This document shows, piece by piece, positions 8,266 through 18,035 of a DNA stretch of 61,125 bases (within the stretch, counting starts at the first letter, position 1; each line of letters opens with the position of its first letter). The DNA lies in contig JAAYUE010000084.1 in the NCBI GenBank assembly GCA_012517905.1, positions 1 to 61,125 on the forward strand, given 5' to 3'. The stretch comes from Clostridiales bacterium. Lineage in GTDB: Bacteria > Bacillota > Clostridia > Christensenellales > CAG-138. The notes under the pieces are model-generated. The model was not told where the DNA came from. It worked only from the letters and a program-made list of their open reading frames with translations, and did no database searches. The position numbers were made by a program, and so were the translations under genes.

Positions 8266-8879
8266 TTCTGCTGATCGACAATTACGACAGTTTTTCATAC
8301 AACCTCTATCAGCTCATCGGCTCGATCGATCCGGACATCCGCGTGATTCGAAACGACGCGATGACGCCGGAGCAGATCGCGGCGCTTTCGCCGGAGGCGA
8401 TCGTCATATCGCCCGGCCCGGGCAGGCCGGAGGATGCGGGCGTCTGCATCGAGCTGATTCAAACGATCGGCGGCAGGTTTCCGATGCTCGGGGTTTGTCT
8501 TGGCCATCAGGCCATCTGCGCGGCGTTCGGCGCGACGGTATCCTATGCTCGGGAGCTCATGCACGGCAAGCAGTCCGTGACGCGGCTGGACGCGGACTGT
8601 CTGCTCTTTGCCGGCTGTCCGGATACCGTGCCGGTGGCGCGCTATCATTCGCTGGCGGCGGTGGAGGCGACCATGCCGCCCTGCCTCGCGATCGTCGCGC
8701 GCACGGAAGACGGGGAAGTCATGGCCGTAAAGCACCGCGAGCATCACGTTTATGGCGTGCAGTTTCACCCGGAGTCGATCCTGACGCCGCAGGGACCGCT
8801 GATGCTGAAGAATTTTTTGCGGATTGCAAAGCAAGAATCGATTGGCGCTCAAAAGAGCCGCCGCAAACAACGCGGATAG
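8262..8879 (+). CDS. trpG: Anthranilate synthase glutamine amidotransferase component
   Basis: 205 residues of class I glutamine amidotransferase. ILLIDNYDSF is at the N-terminus, the nucleophile cysteine is in GVCLGHQAI, and the His/Glu pair is in GVQFHPESI. Supplies ammonia to TrpE. The GTG at 8262 overlaps the trpE stop and begins the family's conserved N-terminus. The fold also fits PabA, so a shared role in folate synthesis is possible. Confidence 0.95.
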   Translation: MILLIDNYDSFSYNLYQLIGSIDPDIRVIRNDAMTPEQIAALSPEAIVISPGPGRPEDAGVCIELIQTIGGRFPMLGVCLGHQAICAAFGATVSYARELMHGKQSVTRLDADCLLFAGCPDTVPVARYHSLAAVEATMPPCLAIVARTEDGEVMAVKHREHHVYGVQFHPESILTPQGPLMLKNFLRIAKQESIGAQKSRRKQRG

Positions 8880-8915
8880 AAGCACTCATGTTGAAAGTCA
8901 GGGGGAAAGAGACAG

Positions 8916-9935
8916 ATGATCAAGGAAGCCATCGTAAAAATCGTAGACAAACAGGATCTCACCTACGACGAAGCGTACGCCGTTATGAACGAGATCATGA
9001 GCGGCAAGACCAGCGCGACGCAGAACGCGGCGTTTCTTGCGGCGCTCTCGACTAAGAGCACCAAGACGGAGACCATAGACGAAATCTCCGGCTGCGCGGC
9101 GGCCATGCGCGCGCATGCGCTGCGCGTGCCGCACGACATGCAGGTGATGGACATCGTCGGCACGGGCGGCGACGGGGCGCAGAGCTTCAACATCTCCACG
9201 ACTTCCGCGCTCGTCGCGGCGGCGGGCGGCGTCAAGGTCGCCAAGCACGGCAACCGCGCCGCCTCCTCCAAAAGCGGTACGGCGGACTGCCTCGAGGCGC
9301 TCGGCGTGAATATCGACCAGTCGCCGGAGCAGTGCGAACGGCTCCTGCGCGAGGTCGGCATCTGTTTTTTCTTCGCGCAGAAGTATCATTCGTCCATGAA
9401 ATACGTCGGCGCAATCCGGCGGGAGCTCGGCATCCGTACCGTGTTCAACATCCTCGGCCCGCTGACAAACCCCGCGTCCCCGCAGATGCAGCTGCTCGGG
9501 GTCTACAGCGAGTCGCTGGTGGAGCCGCTGGCGCGCGTGCTGTATAGCCTTGGCGTCAGGCGCGGCATGGTCGTCTACGGGCAGGACAAGATGGACGAGC
9601 TTTCGCTCGGCGCGCCGACGACCATCTGCGATTTCGACAATGGAACATACCGCTCCTATGTGCTCGCGCCGGAGGACGTCGGCCTGACGAGATGCAGATT
9701 ATCGGACCTCGTCGGCGGCACGCCGCAGGAAAACGCGGCGATGACGCGCGCCATACTCGACGGCAGCGAGCGCGGGCCGAAGCGCGACGCGGTGCTGCTC
9801 AACGCGGGCGCGGCGCTGTATATCGGCGGCGAAGCGGACTCGGTCAGGGACGGCGTATCGCTCGCGGCGGAACTGATCGACTCCGGCGCGGCGCTTAAAA
9901 AGCTCGACGCGTTCTGCGCCGCGTCGCAGGCGTAA
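8916..9935 (+). CDS. trpD: Anthranilate phosphoribosyltransferase
   Basis: 339 residues. Joins anthranilate to PRPP. The PRPP-binding [14 protein letters not shown] motif and [21 protein letters not shown] segment are intact, and the length is normal for the family. It stands alone, not fused to TrpG. It lies 36 bases after trpG with a GGGGGAAAGAG-type ribosome binding site. Confidence 0.97.
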   Translation: MIKEAIVKIVDKQDLTYDEAYAVMNEIMSGKTSATQNAAFLAALSTKSTKTETIDEISGCAAAMRAHALRVPHDMQVMDIVGTGGDGAQSFNISTTSALVAAAGGVKVAKHGNRAASSKSGTADCLEALGVNIDQSPEQCERLLREVGICFFFAQKYHSSMKYVGAIRRELGIRTVFNILGPLTNPASPQMQLLGVYSESLVEPLARVLYSLGVRRGMVVYGQDKMDELSLGAPTTICDFDNGTYRSYVLAPEDVGLTRCRLSDLVGGTPQENAAMTRAILDGSERGPKRDAVLLNAGAALYIGGEADSVRDGVSLAAELIDSGAALKKLDAFCAASQA

Positions 9936-9939
9936 GCGC

Positions 9940-10734
9940 ATGGATACGATTCTCGATCGGCTCGCAGCCCATGCGCGCGAGCGCGTGCAGGCGGATAAAG
10001 CGAAGATGTCTCTGGACGAACTCAAGCGTCTCTGCGCAAAAGGCGCGGCGCCGAAGCGGGAGCCGTTTGCGTTCGAGACGGCGCTGAGAAAGCCCGGGCT
10101 TTCCTTCATCTGCGAAATCAAGAAGGCCTCCCCGTCCAAGGGCGTAATTTCGGAAGCCTTTCCCTATCTGGACATTGCGCGGGAATACGAGGCGGCGGGC
10201 GCGGATTGCATTTCCTGCCTGACGGAGCCGAAATGGTTTCTCGGCAGCGACAGGATATTTTCCGAAGTCCGCGCAGTTGTGGACGTGCCCATGCTGCGAA
10301 AGGATTTCACGGTGGACGAGTACCAGATCTATCAGGCGAAGCGGATGGGCGCGGATGCGGTGCTGCTCCTCTGCGCGCTGCTGGACGGCGATGCGATCCG
10401 GCGGTATCTCGCGCTCTGCGACGCGCTTGGCCTGAGCGCGCTGGTGGAGGCGTATGACGCGGCGGAGCTGAATACTGCGATCGAGACGGGCGCGCGCGTC
10501 ATCGGCGTGAACAACAGAAACCTCAAGGACTTTTCCGTGGACACCGGCAACAGCGGGCGTCTGCGCGCCGTCGTGCCGGCGGGCGTGCTGTTCGTTTCGG
10601 AGAGCGGCGTGCGCTCGGCGGAGGATGTGCGCGCAATCGCCGAAAGCGGCGCGGACGCGGTGCTCATCGGCGAGACGCTTATGCGCGAACCGGACAAGAA
10701 AGCGATGCTGGATCGCTTCAGAGGCGCGCTATGA
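9940..10734 (+). CDS. trpC: Indole-3-glycerol phosphate synthase
   Basis: 264 residues, a TIM barrel that closes and decarboxylates CdRP to indole-3-glycerol phosphate. Motifs in order are FICEIKKASPSKG (catalytic Lys), CLTEPKWFLGS, MLRKDFTVDEYQ, GVNNRNLKDFSVD and FVSESGV. It starts 4 bases after trpD and overlaps trpF by 4 bases. It is monofunctional. Confidence 0.97.
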   Translation: MDTILDRLAAHARERVQADKAKMSLDELKRLCAKGAAPKREPFAFETALRKPGLSFICEIKKASPSKGVISEAFPYLDIAREYEAAGADCISCLTEPKWFLGSDRIFSEVRAVVDVPMLRKDFTVDEYQIYQAKRMGADAVLLLCALLDGDAIRRYLALCDALGLSALVEAYDAAELNTAIETGARVIGVNNRNLKDFSVDTGNSGRLRAVVPAGVLFVSESGVRSAEDVRAIAESGADAVLIGETLMREPDKKAMLDRFRGAL

Positions 10735-11336
10735 CGAAAGTAAAGGTCTGCGGCCTGCGCCGCGAGGAAGATATCGCGTTTGCAAACGAGCTCATGCCGG
10801 ACTATATCGGCTTCGTGTTTGCAAAGGCGAGCAGGCGTTATGTTTTGCCGGAGCGCGCGGCCGAGCTCAGGCGTGTACTCTCGCGCAAGATTCCGGCGGT
10901 CGGCGTGTTTGTCGACGAGCCGGTGGAGCACATCCTCGCCCTGCTGGAAGGCGGCGTGATCGACGCGGCGCAGCTGCACGGCGGTGAGAGCGCGGCGGAC
11001 GTGCGCGCGCTCAAGCGTCGGACGGGGCGGACGGTGATTCAGGCGTTTCGCGTGGAGACGCCGGAGGATATCGCGCGGGCCGTAGAATCCCCCGCGGACT
11101 ATATCTTGCTGGACAACGGCGCGGGCGGCACGGGCGAAATGTTTGACTGGTCGCTGATTGCGGACGTGCCGCGTCCCTTTTTCCTCGCGGGCGGGCTTTC
11201 GGCGGAGAATGTCGGCGAGGCGATTGTGCGCTGCAGCCCGTACGCGGTGGACTCCAGCTCGAAGCTGGAGACAGACGGCACAAAGGACTATTCGAAGATG
11301 AAGGCGTTTATCGATGCCGTGCGCGGCAACGGTTGA
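10731..11336 (+). CDS. trpF: Phosphoribosylanthranilate isomerase
   Basis: 201 residues, a TIM barrel performing the Amadori rearrangement of PRA to CdRP. It shows KVCGLRREEDI with the catalytic Cys, GFVFAKASRRYV, AQLHGGE, LLDNGAGGTGEMFDW with the catalytic Asp, and FLAGGLSAENV. The start overlaps the trpC stop (ATGA). Confidence 0.96.
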   Translation: MTKVKVCGLRREEDIAFANELMPDYIGFVFAKASRRYVLPERAAELRRVLSRKIPAVGVFVDEPVEHILALLEGGVIDAAQLHGGESAADVRALKRRTGRTVIQAFRVETPEDIARAVESPADYILLDNGAGGTGEMFDWSLIADVPRPFFLAGGLSAENVGEAIVRCSPYAVDSSSKLETDGTKDYSKMKAFIDAVRGNG

Positions 11337-11348
11337 TTGGAGGAGTAT

Positions 11349-12539
11349 ATGGAAGGACGAAAAGGACGCTTTGGCGAATACGGCGGGCAGTACATCCCGG
11401 AGACGCTGATGAATGCCGTCATCGAACTCGAGCAGGCATATCTGCGCTTTCGGGACGATCCGGCGTTTCAGGAGGAGCTGACGACGCTGTTCAACGAATA
11501 CGCCGGGCGGCCGAGCAGGCTCTATGATGCGAAGCATCTGACGCGCGCGCTCGGCGGAGCGAAGATCTATCTTAAGCGGGAGGACCTCAACCACACCGGC
11601 GCGCACAAGATCAACAATGTGCTGGGGCAGGCGCTGCTGGCGCAAAAGATGGGCAAAACGCGGCTGATCGCCGAGACCGGCGCGGGACAGCACGGCGTTG
11701 CGACCGCGACGGCAGCGGCGCTGATGGGTATGGAGTGCGTCGTGTACATGGGCAGGGAGGACATCGAGCGGCAGGCGCTGAACGTCTATCGCATGCGCCT
11801 GCTCGGCGCGGAAGTGATCCCGGTCGACAGCGGCACCGCGACGCTCAAGGACGCGGTGTCCGAGGCGATGCGCGCCTGGACGGCGAGGATTGACGACACG
11901 CATTATTGCCTCGGTTCCGTCATGGGGCCGCACCCGTTTCCGACCATCGTGCGGGATTTTCAGGCGGTGATCTCGAAAGAGATCAAGGCGCAGATGCTTG
12001 AAAAAGAAGGGCGCCTGCCGGACGTGGTGCTTGCCTGCGTTGGCGGCGGCAGCAACGCCATCGGCGCGTTTTATCATTTCATCGGCGATGCGTCCGTCCG
12101 GCTGATCGGCTGCGAGGCGGCGGGGCGCGGCGTGGATTCGTTTGAAACCGCCGCAACGCTGAACGTCGGAAGACCCGGCATCTTCCACGGAATGAAATCA
12201 TATTTCTGTCAGGACGAATTCGGCCAGATCGCGCCGGTCTATTCGATCTCCGCGGGACTGGACTATCCCGGCGTCGGGCCGGAGCACGCCTATCTGCACG
12301 AAACGGGACGCGCGGAGTATGTCGCGGTCACGGACGCGGAGGCAGTAGAGGCGTTTGAATACCTCAGCCGCACCGAGGGCATCATTCCCGCAATCGAGTC
12401 CGCGCACGCAATCGCGCACGCCATGAAGCTCGCGCCGCAGATGGAAAAAGAGCAGATTCTTGTCGTGAACCTGTCCGGTCGCGGGGATAAAGACTGCGCC
12501 GCCGTCGCGCGGTACAGGGGGGAGGACATCCATGAGTAA
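11349..12539 (+). CDS. trpB: Tryptophan synthase beta chain
   Basis: 396 residues, PLP enzyme condensing indole with serine. Catalytic Lys lies in HTGAHKINN; the glutamate motif is AETGAGQHG and the PLP phosphate loop is [10 protein letters not shown]. The ATG at 11349 is preceded by GGAGG at 6-bp spacing; an in-frame TTG at 11337 overlaps that site and is rejected. It overlaps trpA by 8 bases, as expected for subunits of one complex. Normal TrpB1 length. Confidence 0.97.
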   Translation: MEGRKGRFGEYGGQYIPETLMNAVIELEQAYLRFRDDPAFQEELTTLFNEYAGRPSRLYDAKHLTRALGGAKIYLKREDLNHTGAHKINNVLGQALLAQKMGKTRLIAETGAGQHGVATATAAALMGMECVVYMGREDIERQALNVYRMRLLGAEVIPVDSGTATLKDAVSEAMRAWTARIDDTHYCLGSVMGPHPFPTIVRDFQAVISKEIKAQMLEKEGRLPDVVLACVGGGSNAIGAFYHFIGDASVRLIGCEAAGRGVDSFETAATLNVGRPGIFHGMKSYFCQDEFGQIAPVYSISAGLDYPGVGPEHAYLHETGRAEYVAVTDAEAVEAFEYLSRTEGIIPAIESAHAIAHAMKLAPQMEKEQILVVNLSGRGDKDCAAVARYRGEDIHE

Positions 12540-13311
12540 TATCAAACGCGCATTTGAAAACGGCAAGGCGTTTATTCCCTTTGTCACCTGCGGCGATCCC
12601 GATCTTGCGACAACCGCGGCGCTCGTGCGCGAGATGGCCGCGGCGGGCGCGGATTTGATCGAGCTCGGCATCCCGTTTTCCGATCCGACGGCGGAAGGCC
12701 CGGTGATTCAGGCGGCGAATCTTCGCGCGCTCACCGGCGGCGCGACCACGGATCGTATCTTCAATATGGTGCGGGAGGTGCGAAAAGAGGTATCCATACC
12801 GCTCGCATTCATGACGTATGCAAACGTCGTGTTTTCCTACGGCACGGACCGGTTTCTGAAAAACGCGGCGGAGGCGGGCATAGACGGGCTGATTTTGCCG
12901 GATGTACCGTTTGAAGAAAAGGCGGACTTCGCGCCCGTGTGCCGTGCGCACGGTATCGACTGCATCAGCCTGATCGCACCGACCTCGCAGGCGCGCGTCG
13001 CCATGATCGCGCGCGAGGCCAAGGGATTCATCTACTGCGTGTCCTCGCTCGGGGTAACGGGCGTGCGCAGCCGAATCACGACGGACGTCGGCGCCATGGC
13101 GCGCGCCATTCGGGAAGCGAACCCGCACACGCCCTGCGCAGTCGGATTCGGCATCTCAACGCCGGCGCAGGCAAAAGAGATGGCGAAGATTGCGGACGGC
13201 GTGATCGTCGGTTCCGCAATCGTAAAGCTGATTGCGCAGCACGGGGCGGACGCCATCCCTTATGTTTCGCAGTATGTCCGCGCGATGAAATCAGCGATCT
13301 TGGAATCGTAA
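12532..13311 (+). CDS. trpA: Tryptophan synthase alpha chain
   Basis: 259 residues, cleaves indole-3-glycerol phosphate and channels indole to TrpB. The catalytic Glu is in [11 protein letters not shown]. The position equal to E. coli Asp60 reads TAEGPVI, so Asp is replaced by Glu, a conservative change I believe occurs in other Firmicutes. [10 protein letters not shown] and GFGIS phosphate-binding segments are present. It is the last trp gene; no terminator is obvious before the next promoter. Confidence 0.96.
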   Translation: MSNIKRAFENGKAFIPFVTCGDPDLATTAALVREMAAAGADLIELGIPFSDPTAEGPVIQAANLRALTGGATTDRIFNMVREVRKEVSIPLAFMTYANVVFSYGTDRFLKNAAEAGIDGLILPDVPFEEKADFAPVCRAHGIDCISLIAPTSQARVAMIAREAKGFIYCVSSLGVTGVRSRITTDVGAMARAIREANPHTPCAVGFGISTPAQAKEMAKIADGVIVGSAIVKLIAQHGADAIPYVSQYVRAMKSAILES

Positions 13312-13330
13312 CGGAGAGCCAGCCGGCCCA

Positions 13331-13360
13331 TTGACAAACGCATGCGAAATTTGCGATAGT
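13331..13360 (+). promoter_or_regulatory. Promoter of the small acetyltransferase gene
   Basis: TTGACA (13331-13336), an 18-base spacer and GATAGT (13355-13360), 54 bases before the ATG at 13415. Confidence 0.55.
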
Positions 13361-13414
13361 AGTACTGCCGCCGGAATTCACCGGTTTGCGCGAGAGAACG
13401 ATCAGGAGAGGATT

Positions 13415-13705
13415 ATGGAGTTTCAGATTACAAACGGACGCATCTTCAGCATGGATGAACATCAGGAGCTGATGGCGGAGACGACTTACGTATACACCAA
13501 GGACGGAGAGGTCGATATCGACCATACCTATGTCAACCCCGTCCTGCGCGGACAGGGCGCCGCCGGGAAAATGATGGAAGTCGTCGCAAAGCATTTGAGG
13601 GACAGCGGACTGAAAGCGACGGCGACGTGCTCCTATGCCAACGCATGGCTTCGTAAAAACAGAGCGTCGTATGCCGACATCATTTCCGACGAGTTGAGCG
13701 ACTGA
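13415..13705 (+). CDS. Small GNAT-like N-acetyltransferase (YjdJ/Acetyltransf_CG type)
   Basis: 96 residues. The core HTYVNPVLRGQGAAGKMM fits motif A of GNAT enzymes (R-G-Q-G-x-A acetyl-CoA loop), and TCSYANAWLRKN is the conserved C-terminal part of the short single-domain class. The substrate of this class is not established. AGGAGAGG upstream fixes the ATG at 13415. It has its own promoter and terminator, so it is a single-gene unit. Confidence 0.85.
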   Translation: MEFQITNGRIFSMDEHQELMAETTYVYTKDGEVDIDHTYVNPVLRGQGAAGKMMEVVAKHLRDSGLKATATCSYANAWLRKNRASYADIISDELSD

Positions 13706-13742
13706 AAAAACGCCGCACGGCCTAGGCCGTGCGGCGTTTTTT
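13705..13742. terminator. Bidirectional intrinsic terminator
   Basis: A near-perfect palindrome, GCCGCACGGCC/GGCCGTGCGGC flanked by A6 and T6. It separates the acetyltransferase gene (+) from the converging polysaccharide locus (-). Confidence 0.93.
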
Positions 13743-13786
13743 GTTGCGTCGGGATGGCGGTTCATTCGCGGGGCGGATCGGGCGCG

Positions 13787-14896
13787 CTACTTCTTCTTTG
13801 TTGATTTGGAGCGGGAGAGCTCGGCGTTCATGGGGATGCCGAGGTGTTCGATGCCGCGCCTGATGGTATAACCGATTCCATGATCGTGAATGCACTGAAT
13901 AAAACCGTGCGCGGCTCGAAAACGATCGCCGGACGAGCGAAACGAACGGGGAGCGCTGTTGCTCGAGCTACCGGACTTCTGTAAACACGCTTGCAGCGGC
14001 AGAAGCAGAAAATCTCCGCGTGTCGAGCGCTGTCCTTTCAGCAAGGCAACATTCACAGACGCGTTTGCCTCAATGCATAAATCGTAGATCTCCGGCAGAT
14101 CGAGACAGCCGGTAATCGCCTCATAAAAATCCTGCTCAATGCGCCGGACCGTCAGCGCATGCAGCTTTGGCAGATTCGCCTGCCGAGACAGGTTCAGGTC
14201 GTCCGTCAATCCTTTGATCAGGCCGCCGACTTTCTCCGCATCCCAGACGACTGGCCGTTCGCTGCGGCGATAGAGGTAGACTTCAACGGGGACCACGGCG
14301 AACTCTTTGGCCGCGATCATCGCGCGGATCAGAAACGGCGGATCTTGAAATCTTCTGTAAAGCGGAAACGTAATCTGGTGTCGCTTCAACAATTCTTGTT
14401 GAAACAGGAAGTTCTGATAATGGTAATCGTATTGAAAATCTTTGTATGCGATTTTCACTCCCTGCGGCTTTCGCTTCAGATCCCGCCTGAAAAGCGAATG
14501 CAGTGTGACGGTCCCATTCGGATTAAGTATCTGACGGAAACCGCCGCAGATGGATGCGCCCATACGCCTTGCCGCATCATATAGCTCTCGCAGGCAGGTG
14601 TCCGAAGCATACCTGTCGTCGGCATCCAGAAAAGAGATATATTTGCCGCGTGCTTCGCTTAAGGCGAGGTTTCTGGCTGCTCCAGCACCGCTGTTGGGTT
14701 GGCGGAAGATGCGAATACGCGGTTCCTCATTTGCCAGAGCATGGAGAAGTTCCAAACTCGAATCAGTAGACCCGTCGTCGACGCAGAGCAGTTCAATCTC
14801 CGCCAGCGTCTGGCTGCGCGCAGAAGCAATGCACTCGAACAAATGCGCTGCTGCGTTATAGATGGGGATGATGATGGAAACGACGGGATGATTCAT
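13787..14896 (-). CDS. GT2 family glycosyltransferase
   Basis: 369 residues. A GT-A fold domain spans about 1-220, with VVSIIIPIYNAAAHL, CVDDGSTDSS and the metal-binding FLDADDR near residue 90. The C-terminal part is not catalytic-looking and ends with YTIRRGIEHLGIPM followed by a Lys-rich tail. The same tail motif occurs in the neighbouring fusion protein. The ATG at 14896 begins the conserved domain; the frame is open 17 codons upstream and no ribosome binding site is convincing. The gene lies 63 bases after the fusion gene on the same strand. Confidence 0.85.
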   Translation of the reverse strand: MNHPVVSIIIPIYNAAAHLFECIASARSQTLAEIELLCVDDGSTDSSLELLHALANEEPRIRIFRQPNSGAGAARNLALSEARGKYISFLDADDRYASDTCLRELYDAARRMGASICGGFRQILNPNGTVTLHSLFRRDLKRKPQGVKIAYKDFQYDYHYQNFLFQQELLKRHQITFPLYRRFQDPPFLIRAMIAAKEFAVVPVEVYLYRRSERPVVWDAEKVGGLIKGLTDDLNLSRQANLPKLHALTVRRIEQDFYEAITGCLDLPEIYDLCIEANASVNVALLKGQRSTRGDFLLLPLQACLQKSGSSSNSAPRSFRSSGDRFRAAHGFIQCIHDHGIGYTIRRGIEHLGIPMNAELSRSKSTKKK

Positions 14897-14958
14897 GAAA
14901 GTAATACCTAGTTGCAATACTGGGGTCATCAAAGTTTGTGTGAACAAATTATCGAAGT

Positions 14959-17889
14959 TTATGAATTAATACTTGGCTCGCAGGGTAAGTGAAGTAAGTT
15001 TCCAAGGATTTCATCATAAAGCTGCGGCGTAATTCTTGTTCCGCCAGACTCGGAAGTAAATGTCATTTCACCAAAATACAGCTTTCCGTTGTATACATAA
15101 AAATCTATACGAACAAATGAAAACCCGTTACTTAGAATTTTAGCTAACCTAAGCATGTTATCAAGTAGTAATGGTTTAGGTGGGATCATCGCATTGTTCT
15201 GATATGGTCCAATGCGAAATGGTACGAGATCCCAATTAAGGTCAAAAATATCCCGCTTATGTTCGACGAAACGATCTGTATCGACCCAAATATAAGCTGG
15301 TGTACCATTGAAACAAAGAACCTTGTAATCAGGAATATCTACATCCGAATGGAGATATTCCTCCGCAATGATCTTTGGCTTAATATTGCAATAGTGGAGC
15401 TCAAGCCCATTGATAAAAGCAAAATCTTTGCTCATCCATAAATCAAACTTCTCTTTGAGTAAAGTCAAATTTAATTTGTTTTTATCTTTGACAATGATGT
15501 TCCATCCACTGCCATGATTACATTTTAAAACAAATTGATCAGGCAACAAGTCAAAATTTATATCTTCAAAATGACCCCAGACACCTAATTGTGGAACTAA
15601 ATACTCTTCACCAATCTTTTCAGACACCCAAAAACGAGCCAGATATTTATCTGTAAGCTGCGTTTTCATTGGTGTTGAGTTATTTAGCTTAAGCCATTGT
15701 ACTTTTTCTGTGAACAAATAAGGATGATCAATATCAATACGTTTACGCAAATTTTTTTGATACCATAGGCAAAGCTCAGCTCTATATTGCGTGGATGGTA
15801 ACTCCTTATAATACATATAATCTTTTTTTGACCAAGGTACACTTTGCGCCCTTTCAAGACTATCCATTTCGATTTGCTCATTATTGAGTGTTTCTTTTAA
15901 TTCAGGGAACGCATTAATAATGCTGTAAAAATCTTTGAAAAACAGCTTCTCATTTACATTGTTTACCTTCCATAAGCAGGGGCCGTCTTGAGAATCCTTT
16001 ATATAGGATAATCTATACAGAGGGTCATCTACTACATTGATCTTTGTTTCGTTCAGCACTGCCATCAACCAGAACCAGATATCGTCGTTCGTCGGCGCAA
16101 GCTGCAAAAAAAGATCTTGGGCTGCCACTAAATCAGAGAGCTGGTGAGGCGGGAATAAACACCCGGCTCCGCTACATAGTCGATTTAAGTAGGACGGAAC
16201 AGAATAATACTCCGCTCCGCCAAAAATAATTTCCAAGTTATCCGGCCCCAAGTACTTGGTTTTTGATCCTCGATGACAATGAATCATGTTTGGATTTTTC
16301 AGGTATGCATTGTATAATTGTTCAATCATGTTTGTGTTGTAATAAAGATCATCATCGGTTGTAATGATGATATCATTAGGGTATTCCTTGAGTGTAGGTA
16401 TCAACTTTTTATAGGAATAAAGATTGTCGCACCAGCGGATCTCTAAACCGTAGCGCATCAATCGGAGCAATTTCCAGGGGAGGGAAGGCAATCTACTTGG
16501 GAATTCGTCTTTTGCCAACCATAGAAGCAACCGATCGGGTTTTGTGGACTGTTGCAACAAGCTTATAACAGCTTGTTCAACATATTGAATGCGTGCGGGG
16601 TATGATGTCAGGCTCACGACAATACGATGTTGACGTGGAGATTTGTTAAGCCCATAAGCAAGGCGCGCATGCGGCATTAACTTGATGCCCATAGGAATAC
16701 CAAGATGCTCTAAGCCGCGTTTTAGCGTATAGCTCCAGCCTTGTTCTTTCAGGCAGCGTACTCCGCCGCGGATCTTCCTGGGCAGCCATGTGATGGCACA
16801 ACCAATTTGATAGGATCGATGATACACGATGATATCTTTTGCTCTGAATTGAGCGATCTTTACCTTTTGTCGGGCATTTTGCAGTTCAGCGATATGATCT
16901 TTCGTAACGATGCCATGGTTCAATTCGCGAAATGTCGCATTCCGAATGCTTTTAAAGGCTTTATATAGTTCTGGATACGCAAAATCTTCTGGCTGAGTAT
17001 GCTCGAAAAACGGCGCGTGATAAAGTGCTACTAGCTGGGAATAATACTTACAGAACTCCACTGCGCTGGTGCTGGGTGCGTATTGCTTCAGCGTGAACAC
17101 AGTGTTGTCCACCACAAAATTGCTAAGCGCTGGCAAAAGCTCTTTTTCATGCGCAAATTGCAGGCAGCGCTCTGCGACGCCTTCGACCGCCTGAATCACG
17201 TTGTTGAGGTTTTTTGATTTTGAACTACTGATCGATCCAACTGCATTGACACGATAATAATACAGAGGCTTGTCAAGCAGGCAAAACCGATCTGCACATG
17301 CCATTACAAGCGCATTGAATGTGATATCGTTTGAGGACGACAACTCCATATATCGAAGTGTGTTGTTTTCGATTAGTTGTCTTCGAATCAACTTGTTCCA
17401 AGGCGTGATGTTGACGACCCCGAAAATACTGTTTGGGAAATCGCGATAGGAATACGTTCGTTTATGTGGCGGAATTAGGGCGGGATTCCAGCTTTTTCGC
17501 AGTTCAATTTCGCCTGTATCGTCAAATACCCGGTAATAATGAAACGCGACGACATCCGATTCGGTCTGTTCTATTTTCTGACACGCCAACTCGAGCAGGC
17601 GTTCGTGACAATAGTCGTCGGCATCCATAAAATACAAGTATTCTCCTGAAGCACGGCTGATTCCGAGGTTTCTAGCAACGCCTGCTCCGCAGTTTGCCTG
17701 TTGGAAAATATGGATACGATCGTCCACGCTAGCATGGCGTTCCAATATTTCCAGCGATCCGTCAGTCGATCCATCGTCGATACAGAGCAGTTCATAATCA
17801 CGAAATGTCTGGCGCAGCACACTTTCGATGCATTGATTTAAATATCGTTCGGCATTGAATACTGGAATAATGATGGAAACTTTTGGCAT
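14959..17889 (-). CDS. Three-module fusion: GT2 glycosyltransferase, second glycosyltransferase, TupA-like ATP-grasp
   Basis: 976 residues. Module 1 (about 1-400) is a GT2 enzyme (KVSIIIPVFNAERYL, CIDDGSTDGS, YFMDADDY) ending with YTLKRGLEHLGIPM. Module 2 (about 420-690) starts RIVVSLTSYPARI and has IITTDDDLYY, a glycosyltransferase-like domain. Module 3 (about 720-976) is a TupA-like ATP-grasp domain (QWLKLNN, DKYLARFWVSEKIGEEYLVP, FVLKCNHGSGWN, FVRIDFYV), a family linked to attaching amino acids to surface polymers. AAGGAG lies before the ATG at 17889. DNA for modules 2-3 is strikingly AT-richer than for module 1. The combination suggests glycan extension and amino-acid modification on one chain, which is inference. 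Confidence 0.82.
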   Translation of the reverse strand: MPKVSIIIPVFNAERYLNQCIESVLRQTFRDYELLCIDDGSTDGSLEILERHASVDDRIHIFQQANCGAGVARNLGISRASGEYLYFMDADDYCHERLLELACQKIEQTESDVVAFHYYRVFDDTGEIELRKSWNPALIPPHKRTYSYRDFPNSIFGVVNITPWNKLIRRQLIENNTLRYMELSSSNDITFNALVMACADRFCLLDKPLYYYRVNAVGSISSSKSKNLNNVIQAVEGVAERCLQFAHEKELLPALSNFVVDNTVFTLKQYAPSTSAVEFCKYYSQLVALYHAPFFEHTQPEDFAYPELYKAFKSIRNATFRELNHGIVTKDHIAELQNARQKVKIAQFRAKDIIVYHRSYQIGCAITWLPRKIRGGVRCLKEQGWSYTLKRGLEHLGIPMGIKLMPHARLAYGLNKSPRQHRIVVSLTSYPARIQYVEQAVISLLQQSTKPDRLLLWLAKDEFPSRLPSLPWKLLRLMRYGLEIRWCDNLYSYKKLIPTLKEYPNDIIITTDDDLYYNTNMIEQLYNAYLKNPNMIHCHRGSKTKYLGPDNLEIIFGGAEYYSVPSYLNRLCSGAGCLFPPHQLSDLVAAQDLFLQLAPTNDDIWFWLMAVLNETKINVVDDPLYRLSYIKDSQDGPCLWKVNNVNEKLFFKDFYSIINAFPELKETLNNEQIEMDSLERAQSVPWSKKDYMYYKELPSTQYRAELCLWYQKNLRKRIDIDHPYLFTEKVQWLKLNNSTPMKTQLTDKYLARFWVSEKIGEEYLVPQLGVWGHFEDINFDLLPDQFVLKCNHGSGWNIIVKDKNKLNLTLLKEKFDLWMSKDFAFINGLELHYCNIKPKIIAEEYLHSDVDIPDYKVLCFNGTPAYIWVDTDRFVEHKRDIFDLNWDLVPFRIGPYQNNAMIPPKPLLLDNMLRLAKILSNGFSFVRIDFYVYNGKLYFGEMTFTSESGGTRITPQLYDEILGNLLHLPCEPSINS

Positions 17890-18035
17890 AAACAACTCCT
17901 TGTAAAAATTCCGTGCTCTAAACAACGTTTGAGCAATGCGCTAAAGCGTGTAGCCTTACGCTGGGCGGCGCGTATGGTTGCGTAAGATAGCGTTCTTTCT
18001 GCCTAAAAGGCAAGCTTGTCTAGATAAAGTAGCCG

